The position numbers and the translations under genes were made by a program. The notes below the pieces were generated by a model. It was not told where the DNA came from, searched no databases, and worked only from the letters and a program-made list of their open reading frames with translations. A stretch of DNA of 15,334 nt from JBFYTX01 sp964442335 (GTDB taxonomy: Bacteria; Chloroflexota; Dehalococcoidia; Dehalococcoidales; RBG-16-60-22): the NCBI GenBank assembly GCA_964442335.1, contig CAYTZI010000040.1:1-15334 (forward strand). The letters are read 5' to 3'. Positions 7,368 to 13,298 of this stretch are shown one piece after another (the first letter of the stretch is position 1; each line of letters starts with the position of its first letter).

Positions 7368-7373
7368 TTCTTC

Positions 7374-8336
7374 TTACGTTCCCTGCCTGATGATATAATC
7401 GGCTAAGTTCGTTAGCGATTCCCGGCTTTCCGCCTTCGGGAGCGATTTCAGGTTGAGGCAGGCGCGGTCCCGGTACTTCGCGGCAACTCTATAGCATTCC
7501 TCAACTATCCCCGAGTCCAGCACCATCTTTATCGCCGCCGCCACGTGTGTTTGGTCCCGGGTCTCGAAGTATTTCTGTATGGGATTATCTTCCGGGTAGC
7601 GTTCCATCAGCATCATCGCCGGCAGCGTCAGCGTCCCCTGTGTCAGGTCCGAGCCCACCGGCTTGCCCATGGCTTCCTCGGTGCTGGTGAAGTCCAGTAT
7701 ATCATCGACTATCTGGAAGGCTATGCCGAGGTTGTCGCCGTATTCTTTCATGATTGCCACGGATTCCTCCGGGGCTTTGCCCAGTATGGCGCCTGCCTGC
7801 GTGGACAGCGAGAACAACGATGCCGTCTTGCCGTAGATGCGGTGGAAGTAGTCATCTCTGGTCTGGCTGGGATTGTATGCCGCGCGCCACTGGGCGATTT
7901 CCCCGCTGGAGATGGTGCCGAGTGTCTGTGAAAAGAGCTTGACGACCCGCGGCGTCTGCGTGTCCGCCACGTACTCTCCCGCTTTGGCGAAAAGGTAGTC
8001 CCCCATGAGTATGGCTATCTCGTCGCCCCAGATGCTGTTTATCGTTCTCTGCCCCCGCCGCGTCGAAGCTTTATCTATGGCGTCGTCGTGCACGAGCGTG
8101 GCGGTGTGCATCAGCTCCACCGATACCGCCATCGGCAGCAGGTAGGTGAGGTCGTATTGAAATGATTTGCCGGAGAGCAGCGTCAGCGCCGGCCGCAGGC
8201 TCTTGCCCGTCTCTTTGAGGACGTGGTTCAGCTGTTCCGCCAGCCAGGCAGAGTCCACCCGGCTGATGGATTTCAAAGTGTCTCTGACCCTGGCCATGTC
8301 CTCCTGGATGGGGGCGTAAATCTGGCTAAGATCCAA
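7374..8336 (-). CDS. Long-chain polyprenyl diphosphate synthase
   Basis: This 320-residue trans-isoprenyl diphosphate synthase adds isopentenyl diphosphate units to an allylic primer to build the side chain of a quinone or lipid carrier. The fold's landmarks are GKSLRP (44-49), the first Asp-rich motif DDAID (84-88) with RRG after it, GDYLFAKA, and the second motif DDILD (211-215) in FQIVDDILDF. Position -5 before the first motif is Ala79, not a bulky aromatic, which suits a long product (octaprenyl/solanesyl class) rather than C15-C20; the exact length cannot be read from this. The start is TTG at 8336, inside the 3' end of metG (11-base overlap), with GAGGAG about 10 bases upstream, so translation is probably coupled. 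An ATG at residue 14 is the alternative start. It is the last gene of the minus-strand group. Confidence 0.93.
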   Translation of the reverse strand: MDLSQIYAPIQEDMARVRDTLKSISRVDSAWLAEQLNHVLKETGKSLRPALTLLSGKSFQYDLTYLLPMAVSVELMHTATLVHDDAIDKASTRRGQRTINSIWGDEIAILMGDYLFAKAGEYVADTQTPRVVKLFSQTLGTISSGEIAQWRAAYNPSQTRDDYFHRIYGKTASLFSLSTQAGAILGKAPEESVAIMKEYGDNLGIAFQIVDDILDFTSTEEAMGKPVGSDLTQGTLTLPAMMLMERYPEDNPIQKYFETRDQTHVAAAIKMVLDSGIVEECYRVAAKYRDRACLNLKSLPKAESRESLTNLADYIIRQGT

Positions 8337-9996
8337 TGCGCTTTGTCTCCTCTTCGATGATGCTTTCGTCGAGCTTTTTAAAAAGGGGTCTGGGTTCTCT
8401 GAGCTTCTGGCCCGGCTCCAGGTCCTGCGGTTTCCACCCGTAGTCTTCTATCTTTCCCTCGTAACCCAGGTATTCGTGGACCTTCTGCGAGCTGAACGGC
8501 AGGAAGGGATAGAGCACCGTCTTTAGCTGTGCTATCACGTTGAGCGCCGTATACAGGGAGTCTGCCGCCGCCTGCCGGTCCTCTTTGATTGCTTTCCAGG
8601 GGGCTTTGTCGTCGAGGTAGCGGTTGGCTGCGTGGGCGAGCGCCATGCCGCTCTTGAGCGCGTCCTTGAATTCACATCTGCTCAGGTGTTCCCCCGCCGT
8701 TTTTATTGTGTTCTCGGCCTCGGTTGATAGCTGCCGGCTTGCCTCGTCGTAGTCGCCGTGCTCCGGCACCTTGCCGTCGTAATTTCTGTAGGTGAACGTC
8801 AGCACCCGGTTCACCAGGTTGCCCCACGCCGCCACCAGCTCGTCGTTATTTCTTCTTACGTACTCCCTCCAGGAAAAGTCGGTGTCGCTCGTCTCCGGCA
8901 TGTTGATGGATAGTATGTACCGCAGCGGGTCGGGGTCGTACCGCGCCAGGTAGTCCGGCAGCCAGACCGCCCAGTTCCGGCTCTTGGATATCTTTTTTCC
9001 CTCGATGGTCAGGAACTCGTTGGCCGGCACGTCGGCGGGCAGGTTAAGCCCCCCGTATCCCATCAGCATCGCCGGCCATATTATCGTATGGAAGGGGATG
9101 TTGTCCTTGCCCAGGAAATAATAGCTTTTCGCCCCCCTGTCGTCGTCCCAGAAATCGTGCCACTTCTCTTTTTCGCCTGTCTTGCTCGCCCACTCTTTGG
9201 ACGCGGACAGGTACCCTATCACCGCTTCGAACCATACGTAGATGCGCTTGCTTTCGAATCCCTCGACGGGCACGGGGATGCCCCATTCTATATCCCTGGT
9301 TATCGCCCTGTCCCTGAGTCCTTCTTTCAGGTAGCGCTGCGTGAAGCCGTAGACATTGGGCTTCCATAGCGCTTTCTTTTCCTCCGCCCACTTTTCCAGC
9401 TCCCCCTGGAAAGCGGTCAGCTTCAGGAAGAAGTGCTCTGATTCTTTGAGGACCGGGGGCATATTGCATATACGGCAATAAGCGTCTATCAGTTCCGTGG
9501 CGTTGAGCGGCTTGCCGCAGGCGTCGCACTGGTCGCCGCGGGCGCCGGGCGCTTTGCAGAAAGGGCAGATGCCTTCGACATACCGGTCCGGCAGGAAGCG
9601 TTTGCACCGGGGACAGTAAAGCTGCGGGACGATATCGCGGTACAGGTAGCCTTTTTCGAGGAGTTTCAGGAAGATTTCTTGTACCACTTCGGCATGGTTT
9701 TTGGTGCTGGTGCCGGTAAAAAGGTCGAAAGAGACGCCGATTTTCCCCCAGCAGTCGAGGAACTCCCGCTGGTAGTAATCGATTATCTCCTGCGGGCTTT
9801 TGCCCTCCTTTTCGGCTTTCAGAGTGATGGGCGTGCCGTGCTGGTCCGAGCCGGATACCATCAGTACCTCGTTCCCCTTGAGGCGGTGGTACCGCGCGAA
9901 GATGTCCGCCGGCAGGTTGGCCCCGGCAAGGTTTCCCAGGCTCAGTGAGCCGTCCGCGTAGGGCCACGCCACCCCTATGAAAATTCTCTCGCTCAT
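8326..9996 (-). CDS. metG: Methionyl-tRNA synthetase with altered HIGH motif
   Basis: The 556-residue class I synthetase charges tRNA-Met. The catalytic core is clear: PYADGSLSLGNLAGA at the HIGH region (residues 12-26), GSDQHGTPITLKAE, a connective domain with four CxxC pairs (CPRC, CPFC, CDAC, CRIC) that would bind two zinc ions, DIEWGIPVP, WFEAVIGYLSA, and KISKS (335-339). An all-helical anticodon-binding domain follows and the protein ends there, without the C-terminal EMAP-like tRNA-binding domain. The odd point is the HIGH tetrad, which reads S19-L20-G21-N22, lacking both histidines, while everything else looks intact. The start ATG fits family alignments (MSERIFIGVAWPY) but no strong ribosome site precedes it; AAGG lies about 15 bases away. 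It overlaps the downstream polyprenyl synthase gene. No second metG is visible in the window. Confidence 0.97.
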   Translation of the reverse strand: MSERIFIGVAWPYADGSLSLGNLAGANLPADIFARYHRLKGNEVLMVSGSDQHGTPITLKAEKEGKSPQEIIDYYQREFLDCWGKIGVSFDLFTGTSTKNHAEVVQEIFLKLLEKGYLYRDIVPQLYCPRCKRFLPDRYVEGICPFCKAPGARGDQCDACGKPLNATELIDAYCRICNMPPVLKESEHFFLKLTAFQGELEKWAEEKKALWKPNVYGFTQRYLKEGLRDRAITRDIEWGIPVPVEGFESKRIYVWFEAVIGYLSASKEWASKTGEKEKWHDFWDDDRGAKSYYFLGKDNIPFHTIIWPAMLMGYGGLNLPADVPANEFLTIEGKKISKSRNWAVWLPDYLARYDPDPLRYILSINMPETSDTDFSWREYVRRNNDELVAAWGNLVNRVLTFTYRNYDGKVPEHGDYDEASRQLSTEAENTIKTAGEHLSRCEFKDALKSGMALAHAANRYLDDKAPWKAIKEDRQAAADSLYTALNVIAQLKTVLYPFLPFSSQKVHEYLGYEGKIEDYGWKPQDLEPGQKLREPRPLFKKLDESIIEEETKRIGS

Positions 9997-10035
9997 ATCG
10001 GTTTAGATTATCCTTTTAGCAGGTGGGGTGAGGGG

Positions 10036-10070
10036 AACTAGCTACTAACAACTAGTCACTAGCAACTAGA
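10036..10070 (-). repeat. Heptad tandem repeat nACTAnn, five units
   Basis: Five units starting at 10036, 10043, 10050, 10057 and 10064 share ACTA at positions 2-5 with an exact 7-base period; AACTAG recurs at 10036, 10050 and 10064. The last unit supplies the TAG stop codon of the 70-residue gene (minus, 10068-10066), so the repeat reaches into the coding end. Confidence 0.8.
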
Positions 10071-10278
10071 AAAACGTCAGCACCCTCTCGCCCTTTTCTT
10101 CTTTGTAGTGGGCATAGCCCTTTTTCAGGCAGCACTCGATGCAGTACCTTCTGGTTTCCCCCTCTTCGTCCTCCACCCCGTCCTTTTCATTTACCGCCAG
10201 GTAGCGGTCGGGGTAGGGGATGGGTTTGCCGCATTCATCGCATTTTATCTCGCCTAAAGATATACAGCCCCTGCGCAT
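10066..10278 (-). CDS. Small two-CxxC (zinc-ribbon-like) protein, unknown function
   Basis: A 70-residue protein with two cysteine pairs, C13-D-E-C16 followed by GKPIPYPDRYLA, and C46-I-E-C49 followed by a third Cys (C50); an extra Cys sits at residue 5. The 29-residue spacing between pairs suits a single structural zinc site. The middle is acidic (EDEEGE) and the end is charged. I do not recognise a named family. AAGGAG lies 7 bases before ATG 10278 and the gene begins 11 bases after the rsmI stop, so it is very probably translated and in the same operon as rsmI. The stop codon and the last coding base context come from the ACTA heptad repeat, so the C-terminus may have been set by repeat insertion. 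Confidence 0.8.
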   Translation of the reverse strand: MRRGCISLGEIKCDECGKPIPYPDRYLAVNEKDGVEDEEGETRRYCIECCLKKGYAHYKEEKGERVLTFF

Positions 10279-10289
10279 CTTTCCGCTCC

Positions 10290-11141
10290 TTATCCCGTTT
10301 TCACCCGGATTTTTTTGTTCTTAGCGTTCTTGCCCAGCTTCAGCCAGGCCTGGTACAGCTCTTTCTTCGCCAGTCCCGTTTTTGAGGCGACCACCTCTAC
10401 GGCTTCTTTCGCTTTGGCCCCGCCCCTCAGTAGCTCCTCCAGTTGCTTCTCGATTTTCTCCGTCATTCGCGTTCTGCCGCCGGTCCTGCCTTCGATGACC
10501 AGGGTGAACTCTCCCCTGGGCTCTCTAAAATGCTCCAGCGCCCGGCTTACCGTGCCGCGGAATATTTCCTCGTGGAGCTTGGTCAGTTCCCGTCCTATCG
10601 CTATTCTCCTGTCGCCGAGGACGTCTAGGATATCTTTAAGGGATGCGGCCATCCGGTGCGGCGCTTCCAGGATTATAATCGTGCCCGCTTCTTCCCGTAT
10701 CGATGCCAGCATCCGCCGACGGGCGACTGATTTGCTCGGCAGAAAACCGATGAACGTAAACCTGTCCGTCGGCAGACCCGATACCGCCAGCGCCGACGTT
10801 ACCGCCGAGGCCCCCGGCACCGGCACGATTTTTATATTCCTCTTTGCCGCCTCGACAATCAACTCGTAGCCGGGGTCGGATATGCCGGGCATGCCCGCTT
10901 CGGAGACCAGCGCCGCGTCCGCCTCCCCGAGCTTCCCCAGTATATAGTCGAGCTTGGTGAGCTTGTTGTGCTCGTAGTAGCTGGTCACCGGCGTTTTGAT
11001 GTCGTAGTGAGTGAGCAGCCGCCGCGTCTTGCGCGTGTCTTCGGCCGCGATCAGCTTTACCTCCCGTAGCACGCGCAGCGCCCGCAGCGTTATGTCCTCG
11101 AGATTTCCGATCGGGGTGGCAACGACGTATAAATTCGGCAT
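10290..11141 (-). CDS. rsmI: 16S rRNA 2'-O-ribose C1402 methyltransferase RsmI
   Basis: RsmI uses S-adenosylmethionine to methylate the 2'-OH of C1402 in the 16S rRNA decoding centre. The 283-residue protein has the tetrapyrrole-methylase fold signature of this family: LYVVATPIGNLEDITLRAL at residues 4-22, AAEDTRKTRRLL, SEAGMPGISDPGYE (80-93), PVPGASAVTSALAVSGLPTD, and GFLPSK. The length matches E. coli RsmI (286). The C-terminal 50 residues are basic and helical, as is usual. The ATG at 11141 fits the family N-terminus exactly. A TATAAT on the minus strand at 11156-11151 places the expected transcript start only a few bases before this ATG, so the mRNA may be almost leaderless. Confidence 0.97.
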   Translation of the reverse strand: MPNLYVVATPIGNLEDITLRALRVLREVKLIAAEDTRKTRRLLTHYDIKTPVTSYYEHNKLTKLDYILGKLGEADAALVSEAGMPGISDPGYELIVEAAKRNIKIVPVPGASAVTSALAVSGLPTDRFTFIGFLPSKSVARRRMLASIREEAGTIIILEAPHRMAASLKDILDVLGDRRIAIGRELTKLHEEIFRGTVSRALEHFREPRGEFTLVIEGRTGGRTRMTEKIEKQLEELLRGGAKAKEAVEVVASKTGLAKKELYQAWLKLGKNAKNKKIRVKTG

Positions 11142-11150
11142 TACCTGAAT

Positions 11151-11180
11151 ATTATAGACTGTTGCCGCTCTGACTGTCTA
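11151..11180 (-). promoter_or_regulatory. Promoter immediately upstream of rsmI
   Basis: On the minus strand TAGACA (11180-11175), an 18-base spacer and a perfect TATAAT (11156-11151) precede rsmI. Transcription would start near 11144, about 3 bases before ATG 11141, leaving no room for a normal ribosome binding site. Confidence 0.6.
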
Positions 11181-11190
11181 GCTTTGATCT

Positions 11191-11234
11191 GTCATTGCGG
11201 GGAGTCCGCCTGAGGCGGGCGACGCGGCAATCTC
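11191..11234. repeat. REP-like palindromic intergenic element
   Basis: Outer arms ATTGC (11194-11198) and GCAAT (11227-11231) enclose an inner hairpin CCGCC-TGA-GGCGG. The arrangement, TCATTGCGGGGAG through ACGCGGCAATCTC, matches a palindromic repeat family that I recall from intergenic DNA of many unrelated environmental bacteria. It sits between the 63-residue gene and rsmI. The TCTCAT at its edge also has an inverted partner ATGAGA at 11251. Confidence 0.7.
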
Positions 11235-11264
11235 ATCGGGAAAATCAAAAATGAGAACCTGACC

Positions 11265-11292
11265 GCTAACCGCTAACAGCTAATAGCTAATC
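11265..11292 (-). repeat. Heptad tandem repeat GCTAAnn, four units
   Basis: GCTAA occurs at 11265, 11272, 11279 and 11286, an exact 7-base period with two variable bases per unit. The last unit contains the TAG stop codon (11289-11287, minus) of the 63-residue membrane protein gene, as in the ACTA tract at the 70-residue gene. Confidence 0.85.
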
Positions 11293-11478
11293 GAACTCGG
11301 CGTTGAAAATCGCCATGAAAACGATGACTGCCAGCCCGAAGAAGACGAACGTTCCGAAGGCAAGGTTCCCCAGCACCCACAGCGTGGTCCCCGTCCCCAC
11401 GTTCACGTTGGTATAGAAGAGACCGGTGCCCCCGGTCACCAGAAAGACCAGCGCTACTATGAGAAAAAATATCAGCAT
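11287..11478 (-). CDS. Small two-helix membrane protein, unknown function
   Basis: A 63-residue hydrophobic protein with two predicted membrane segments, about residues 2-22 (LIFFLIVALVFLVTGGTGLFY) and 30-57, joined by a short polar turn NVNVGTGT, ending in an acidic NAEFD tail. It has no motif I recognise. A perfect consensus promoter lies 28 bases upstream of its ATG, which supports it being a real and well-expressed gene; the ribosome site is weak (GGGACGG about 8 bases before ATG). The stop codon falls in the GCTAA heptad repeat. It is separated from rsmI by a REP-like element and probably has its own transcript. Confidence 0.65.
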   Translation of the reverse strand: MLIFFLIVALVFLVTGGTGLFYTNVNVGTGTTLWVLGNLAFGTFVFFGLAVIVFMAIFNAEFD

Positions 11479-11505
11479 TTTATCGCCGTCCCATTAGGCG
11501 AACGC

Positions 11506-11534
11506 ATTATATAAGGTGCGCCGCCGTTTGTCAA
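11506..11534 (-). promoter_or_regulatory. Perfect consensus sigma-70 promoter
   Basis: On the minus strand TTGACA (11534-11529), exactly 17 bases, then TATAAT (11511-11506): a full 12/12 match. Transcription would start near 11499, about 20 bases before the ATG of the 63-residue membrane protein gene. Confidence 0.8.
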
Positions 11535-11590
11535 ATTTAACTTTTAACGGCTCTGTTAACTTTTGTTCGTTGGTGCCAACCTCATCCCTT

Positions 11591-11778
11591 TCTTACCTTA
11601 CCGGTCTTACACCCGCTCATCCTGAGCCTGTCGAAGGATTCCCTCCCTCTCCCTTCATGGGAGAGGGACTTAGGGTGAGGGTATCAAAATCTTTAATAAA
11701 GCGCCCATCGCTTCATCCTCTTTTATTCCTTCTAATCTTTTCCCACCCTTACCGCCCTCGCGCCATCAGTTACTTACC
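11591..11778 (+). repeat. Dispersed intergenic repeat, locus 2 (modules B then A)
   Basis: Module B (11591-11680) is 84/90 identical to 7171-7260. Module A follows it (11721-11778) and matches 7118-7177 through its conserved middle (ATCTTTTCCCACCCT and CCGCCCTCGC). At locus 1 the order is A then B. The hairpin stem at 11645-11667 is unchanged between copies. Confidence 0.85.
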
Positions 11779-11802
11779 GTACAATATTATTCGCCGCCAG
11801 TT

Positions 11803-11823
11803 TCCCCCTTTGAAAAAGGGGGA
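11803..11823. repeat. CCCCCTTT hairpin
   Basis: TCCCCCTT pairs with AAGGGGGA over 8 bp around a 5-base loop, followed by a further AAAGGGGGATTT. I recall similar G/C-run hairpins as a common intergenic repeat in environmental genomes. It lies in the gene-free region before proB and could act as a terminator or simply be a repeat. Confidence 0.55.
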
Positions 11824-11958
11824 CTAAAGGGGGATTTAATACGACATACCCCCCTTCCCATTCTCCCCGACCTCCCTTATAATTTAACTGCGGGATATTC
11901 CACGCCAAAAGCACCTTAAAAACTGAATATTTGTTTCAAAAACAATAAAAAACAAATC

Positions 11959-12046
11959 AGCTTCGGTTGAAGCTATGTCCCCGGGAAAAACAATAAAACA
12001 ATTATTACGAACAAATCCTTCGTAAGCGTTTTCAAAAAAATGAAAA
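11959..12046. repeat. Three successive hairpins in AT-rich DNA upstream of proB
   Basis: Three inverted repeats follow each other: AGCTTC-GGTT-GAAGCT (11959-11974), TTACGAA-7 bases-TTCGTAA (12005-12025), and TTTTCA-6 bases-TGAAAA (12029-12046). The stretch is far more AT-rich than its surroundings and ends just before the proB -10. A role as binding sites or as scars of a mobile element is possible; nothing decides this. Confidence 0.45.
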
Positions 12047-12070
12047 AACAAAAACAAATCCAGAACCATA

Positions 12071-12079
12071 TGTTATAAT
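12071..12079 (+). promoter_or_regulatory. Extended -10 promoter of proB
   Basis: TGTTATAAT is a perfect extended -10; no -35 is visible in the A-rich DNA upstream. Transcription should start near 12086, which rules out the in-frame ATG at 12078 as the translation start. Confidence 0.6.
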
Positions 12080-12101
12080 GATAAAAAACGTCGCAGGAAA
12101 A

Positions 12102-13298
12102 ATGAGCGTGAACAGTAAGAACATAAAATCGGCCGGACTCGTTTACCGGCGCATCGTGGTGAAGCTGGGCACGCACCTGCTTACCGGCGGGGACGACCGG
12201 CTGGACCTCGATGTTATGACGGACCTCGTCGGGCAGATAGCCTCGCTCCACGAAAAGGGCGCTGAAATCGTTATCGTGTCCTCCGGCGCCATAGCTGCCG
12301 GCGGGCATAAGCTGGGACTGCACAAGACCATCAGGGGCATCCCTTTCAAGCAGGTGCTCGCCTCGGTGGGGCAGGGCCGCCTCATGAATACCTACGAGCG
12401 GCTTTTCGATAAGCATGACATCACCGTGGCCCAGGCGCTCCTCACCAGGGGGGATATCGCCGACCGCGCCGGGTATCTCAACGCCCGTAACACGCTGATG
12501 GCGCTGATGGAGCTGGGAGTCATCGGTATCGTTAACGAGAACGATGTCGTGTCCGTCGATGAAATCAGGGAAGCCAGGTTCGGCGATAACGATAACCTCT
12601 CGGCGATGGTCGCCAATCTGATAGACGCTGATATCCTCATGATTCTTACCGATATCGCCGGGCTCTATACCGCCGACCCGCACAGGGACCCTTCGGCGCG
12701 GCTCGTTCCGGTGGTGAGTAAAATCACCGCCGAAATCAAAAAGATGGCGGCGGACACCGTCAGCAAATCGGGGACCGGCGGTATGATAACCAAGATAGAG
12801 GCCGCGCGGGTCGCCGCCGCCAGCGGGGTGCATGTCGTCATCGCCGACGGACGGGAAAAGGACGTAATCGTCCGGCTGGCTGCCGGTGAAGCCCTCGGTA
12901 CGCACTTCCTGCCCTCCGGCGACCACCTTGAGAGCCGGCGGCGCTGGATGGTCTCCGGTCTCTGTACCAGGGGCAAGCTGGTGGTTGACAGCGGCGCCGC
13001 TCTGGCGCTGAAAAAGCACAACCGCAGCCTCCTCGCCGCGGGTATTGAAAAAGCGGAGGGCAGGTTCGGGCGGGGGGACATCGTCGCTATTTATGATAAA
13101 GAGGGCGCCCAGATAGGGTGCGGCATCGCCAACTACAGCTCGAACGATATCGGCATCATAAAGGGCGCGCAGTCGGACAAAATCGCCGCCCTGCTCAGCT
13201 TCGACTACGGACCGGAGGTAGTGCACCGCAATAATCTGGCGCTACTGGAAAGAGAGGGAACAAGTGCCCACAGGCAGACTGTACAACTCCATGACTGA
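12102..13298 (+). CDS. proB: Glutamate 5-kinase
   Basis: ProB phosphorylates glutamate to gamma-glutamyl phosphate, the first step of proline synthesis. With ATG 12102 it has 398 residues, a little longer than E. coli ProB (367). The amino-acid-kinase domain shows RRIVVKLGTHLL, IVIVSSGAIAAGGHKLGL, NENDVVS, FGDNDNLSA and GTGGMITKIEAA. A C-terminal PUA domain follows from about residue 275 (RRRWMVSG, ALALKKHNRSLLAAGI, RGDIVAI, GIANYSSNDI). Feedback inhibition by proline acts on this enzyme in other bacteria. The in-frame ATG 12078 overlaps the promoter -10, so it is not used; ATG 12102 or GTG 12108 (AGGA 9 bases upstream) is right. The 3' end overlaps the next small gene by 35 bases. Its partner proA lies 750 bases further on, beyond the small gene and hicBA. 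Confidence 0.96.
   Translation: MSVNSKNIKSAGLVYRRIVVKLGTHLLTGGDDRLDLDVMTDLVGQIASLHEKGAEIVIVSSGAIAAGGHKLGLHKTIRGIPFKQVLASVGQGRLMNTYERLFDKHDITVAQALLTRGDIADRAGYLNARNTLMALMELGVIGIVNENDVVSVDEIREARFGDNDNLSAMVANLIDADILMILTDIAGLYTADPHRDPSARLVPVVSKITAEIKKMAADTVSKSGTGGMITKIEAARVAAASGVHVVIADGREKDVIVRLAAGEALGTHFLPSGDHLESRRRWMVSGLCTRGKLVVDSGAALALKKHNRSLLAAGIEKAEGRFGRGDIVAIYDKEGAQIGCGIANYSSNDIGIIKGAQSDKIAALLSFDYGPEVVHRNNLALLEREGTSAHRQTVQLHD

Larger units (their letters stand above)
7047..7373. other. Convergent gene-free region filled with repeats
   Basis: This 327-base gap between convergent moaE and the polyprenyl synthase gene has no credible gene. In order it holds: a TTCG heptad tract (7074-7108), dispersed-repeat module A (about 7118-7177), module B with a 9-bp stem hairpin (7171-7260), a second long hairpin (7271-7300), and a TTGGTTA heptad tract (7340-7367). 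The hairpins could end transcription from both sides, but neither is followed by a clear U tract. Confidence 0.75.
11479..12101. other. Large divergent intergenic region upstream of proB
   Basis: About 620 bases without a credible gene. In order: a perfect minus-strand promoter (11506-11534), dispersed repeat modules B and A (11591-11778), a CCCCCTTT hairpin (11803-11823), and an AT-rich stretch from about 11884 with three successive hairpins leading into the proB extended -10. Open frames here, such as one at 11516-11827 and a Phe-rich one at 12069-11884, run through repeats or AT-rich DNA and have no ribosome sites. Confidence 0.75.

Noticed and set aside
11516..11827. 103-residue plus-strand frame in the proB upstream gap
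   Set aside because: It runs through the dispersed repeat and hairpins; its Pro/Ser-rich sequence is what the repeat would encode, and there is no ribosome site.
11884..12069. 61-residue Phe-rich minus-strand frame
   Set aside because: Composition follows the AT-rich DNA, no ribosome site precedes it, and it covers the hairpin block.
12078..12101. ATG 12078 as the proB start
   Set aside because: It overlaps the TATAAT of the extended -10 and has no ribosome site; ATG 12102 or GTG 12108 follows AGGA.
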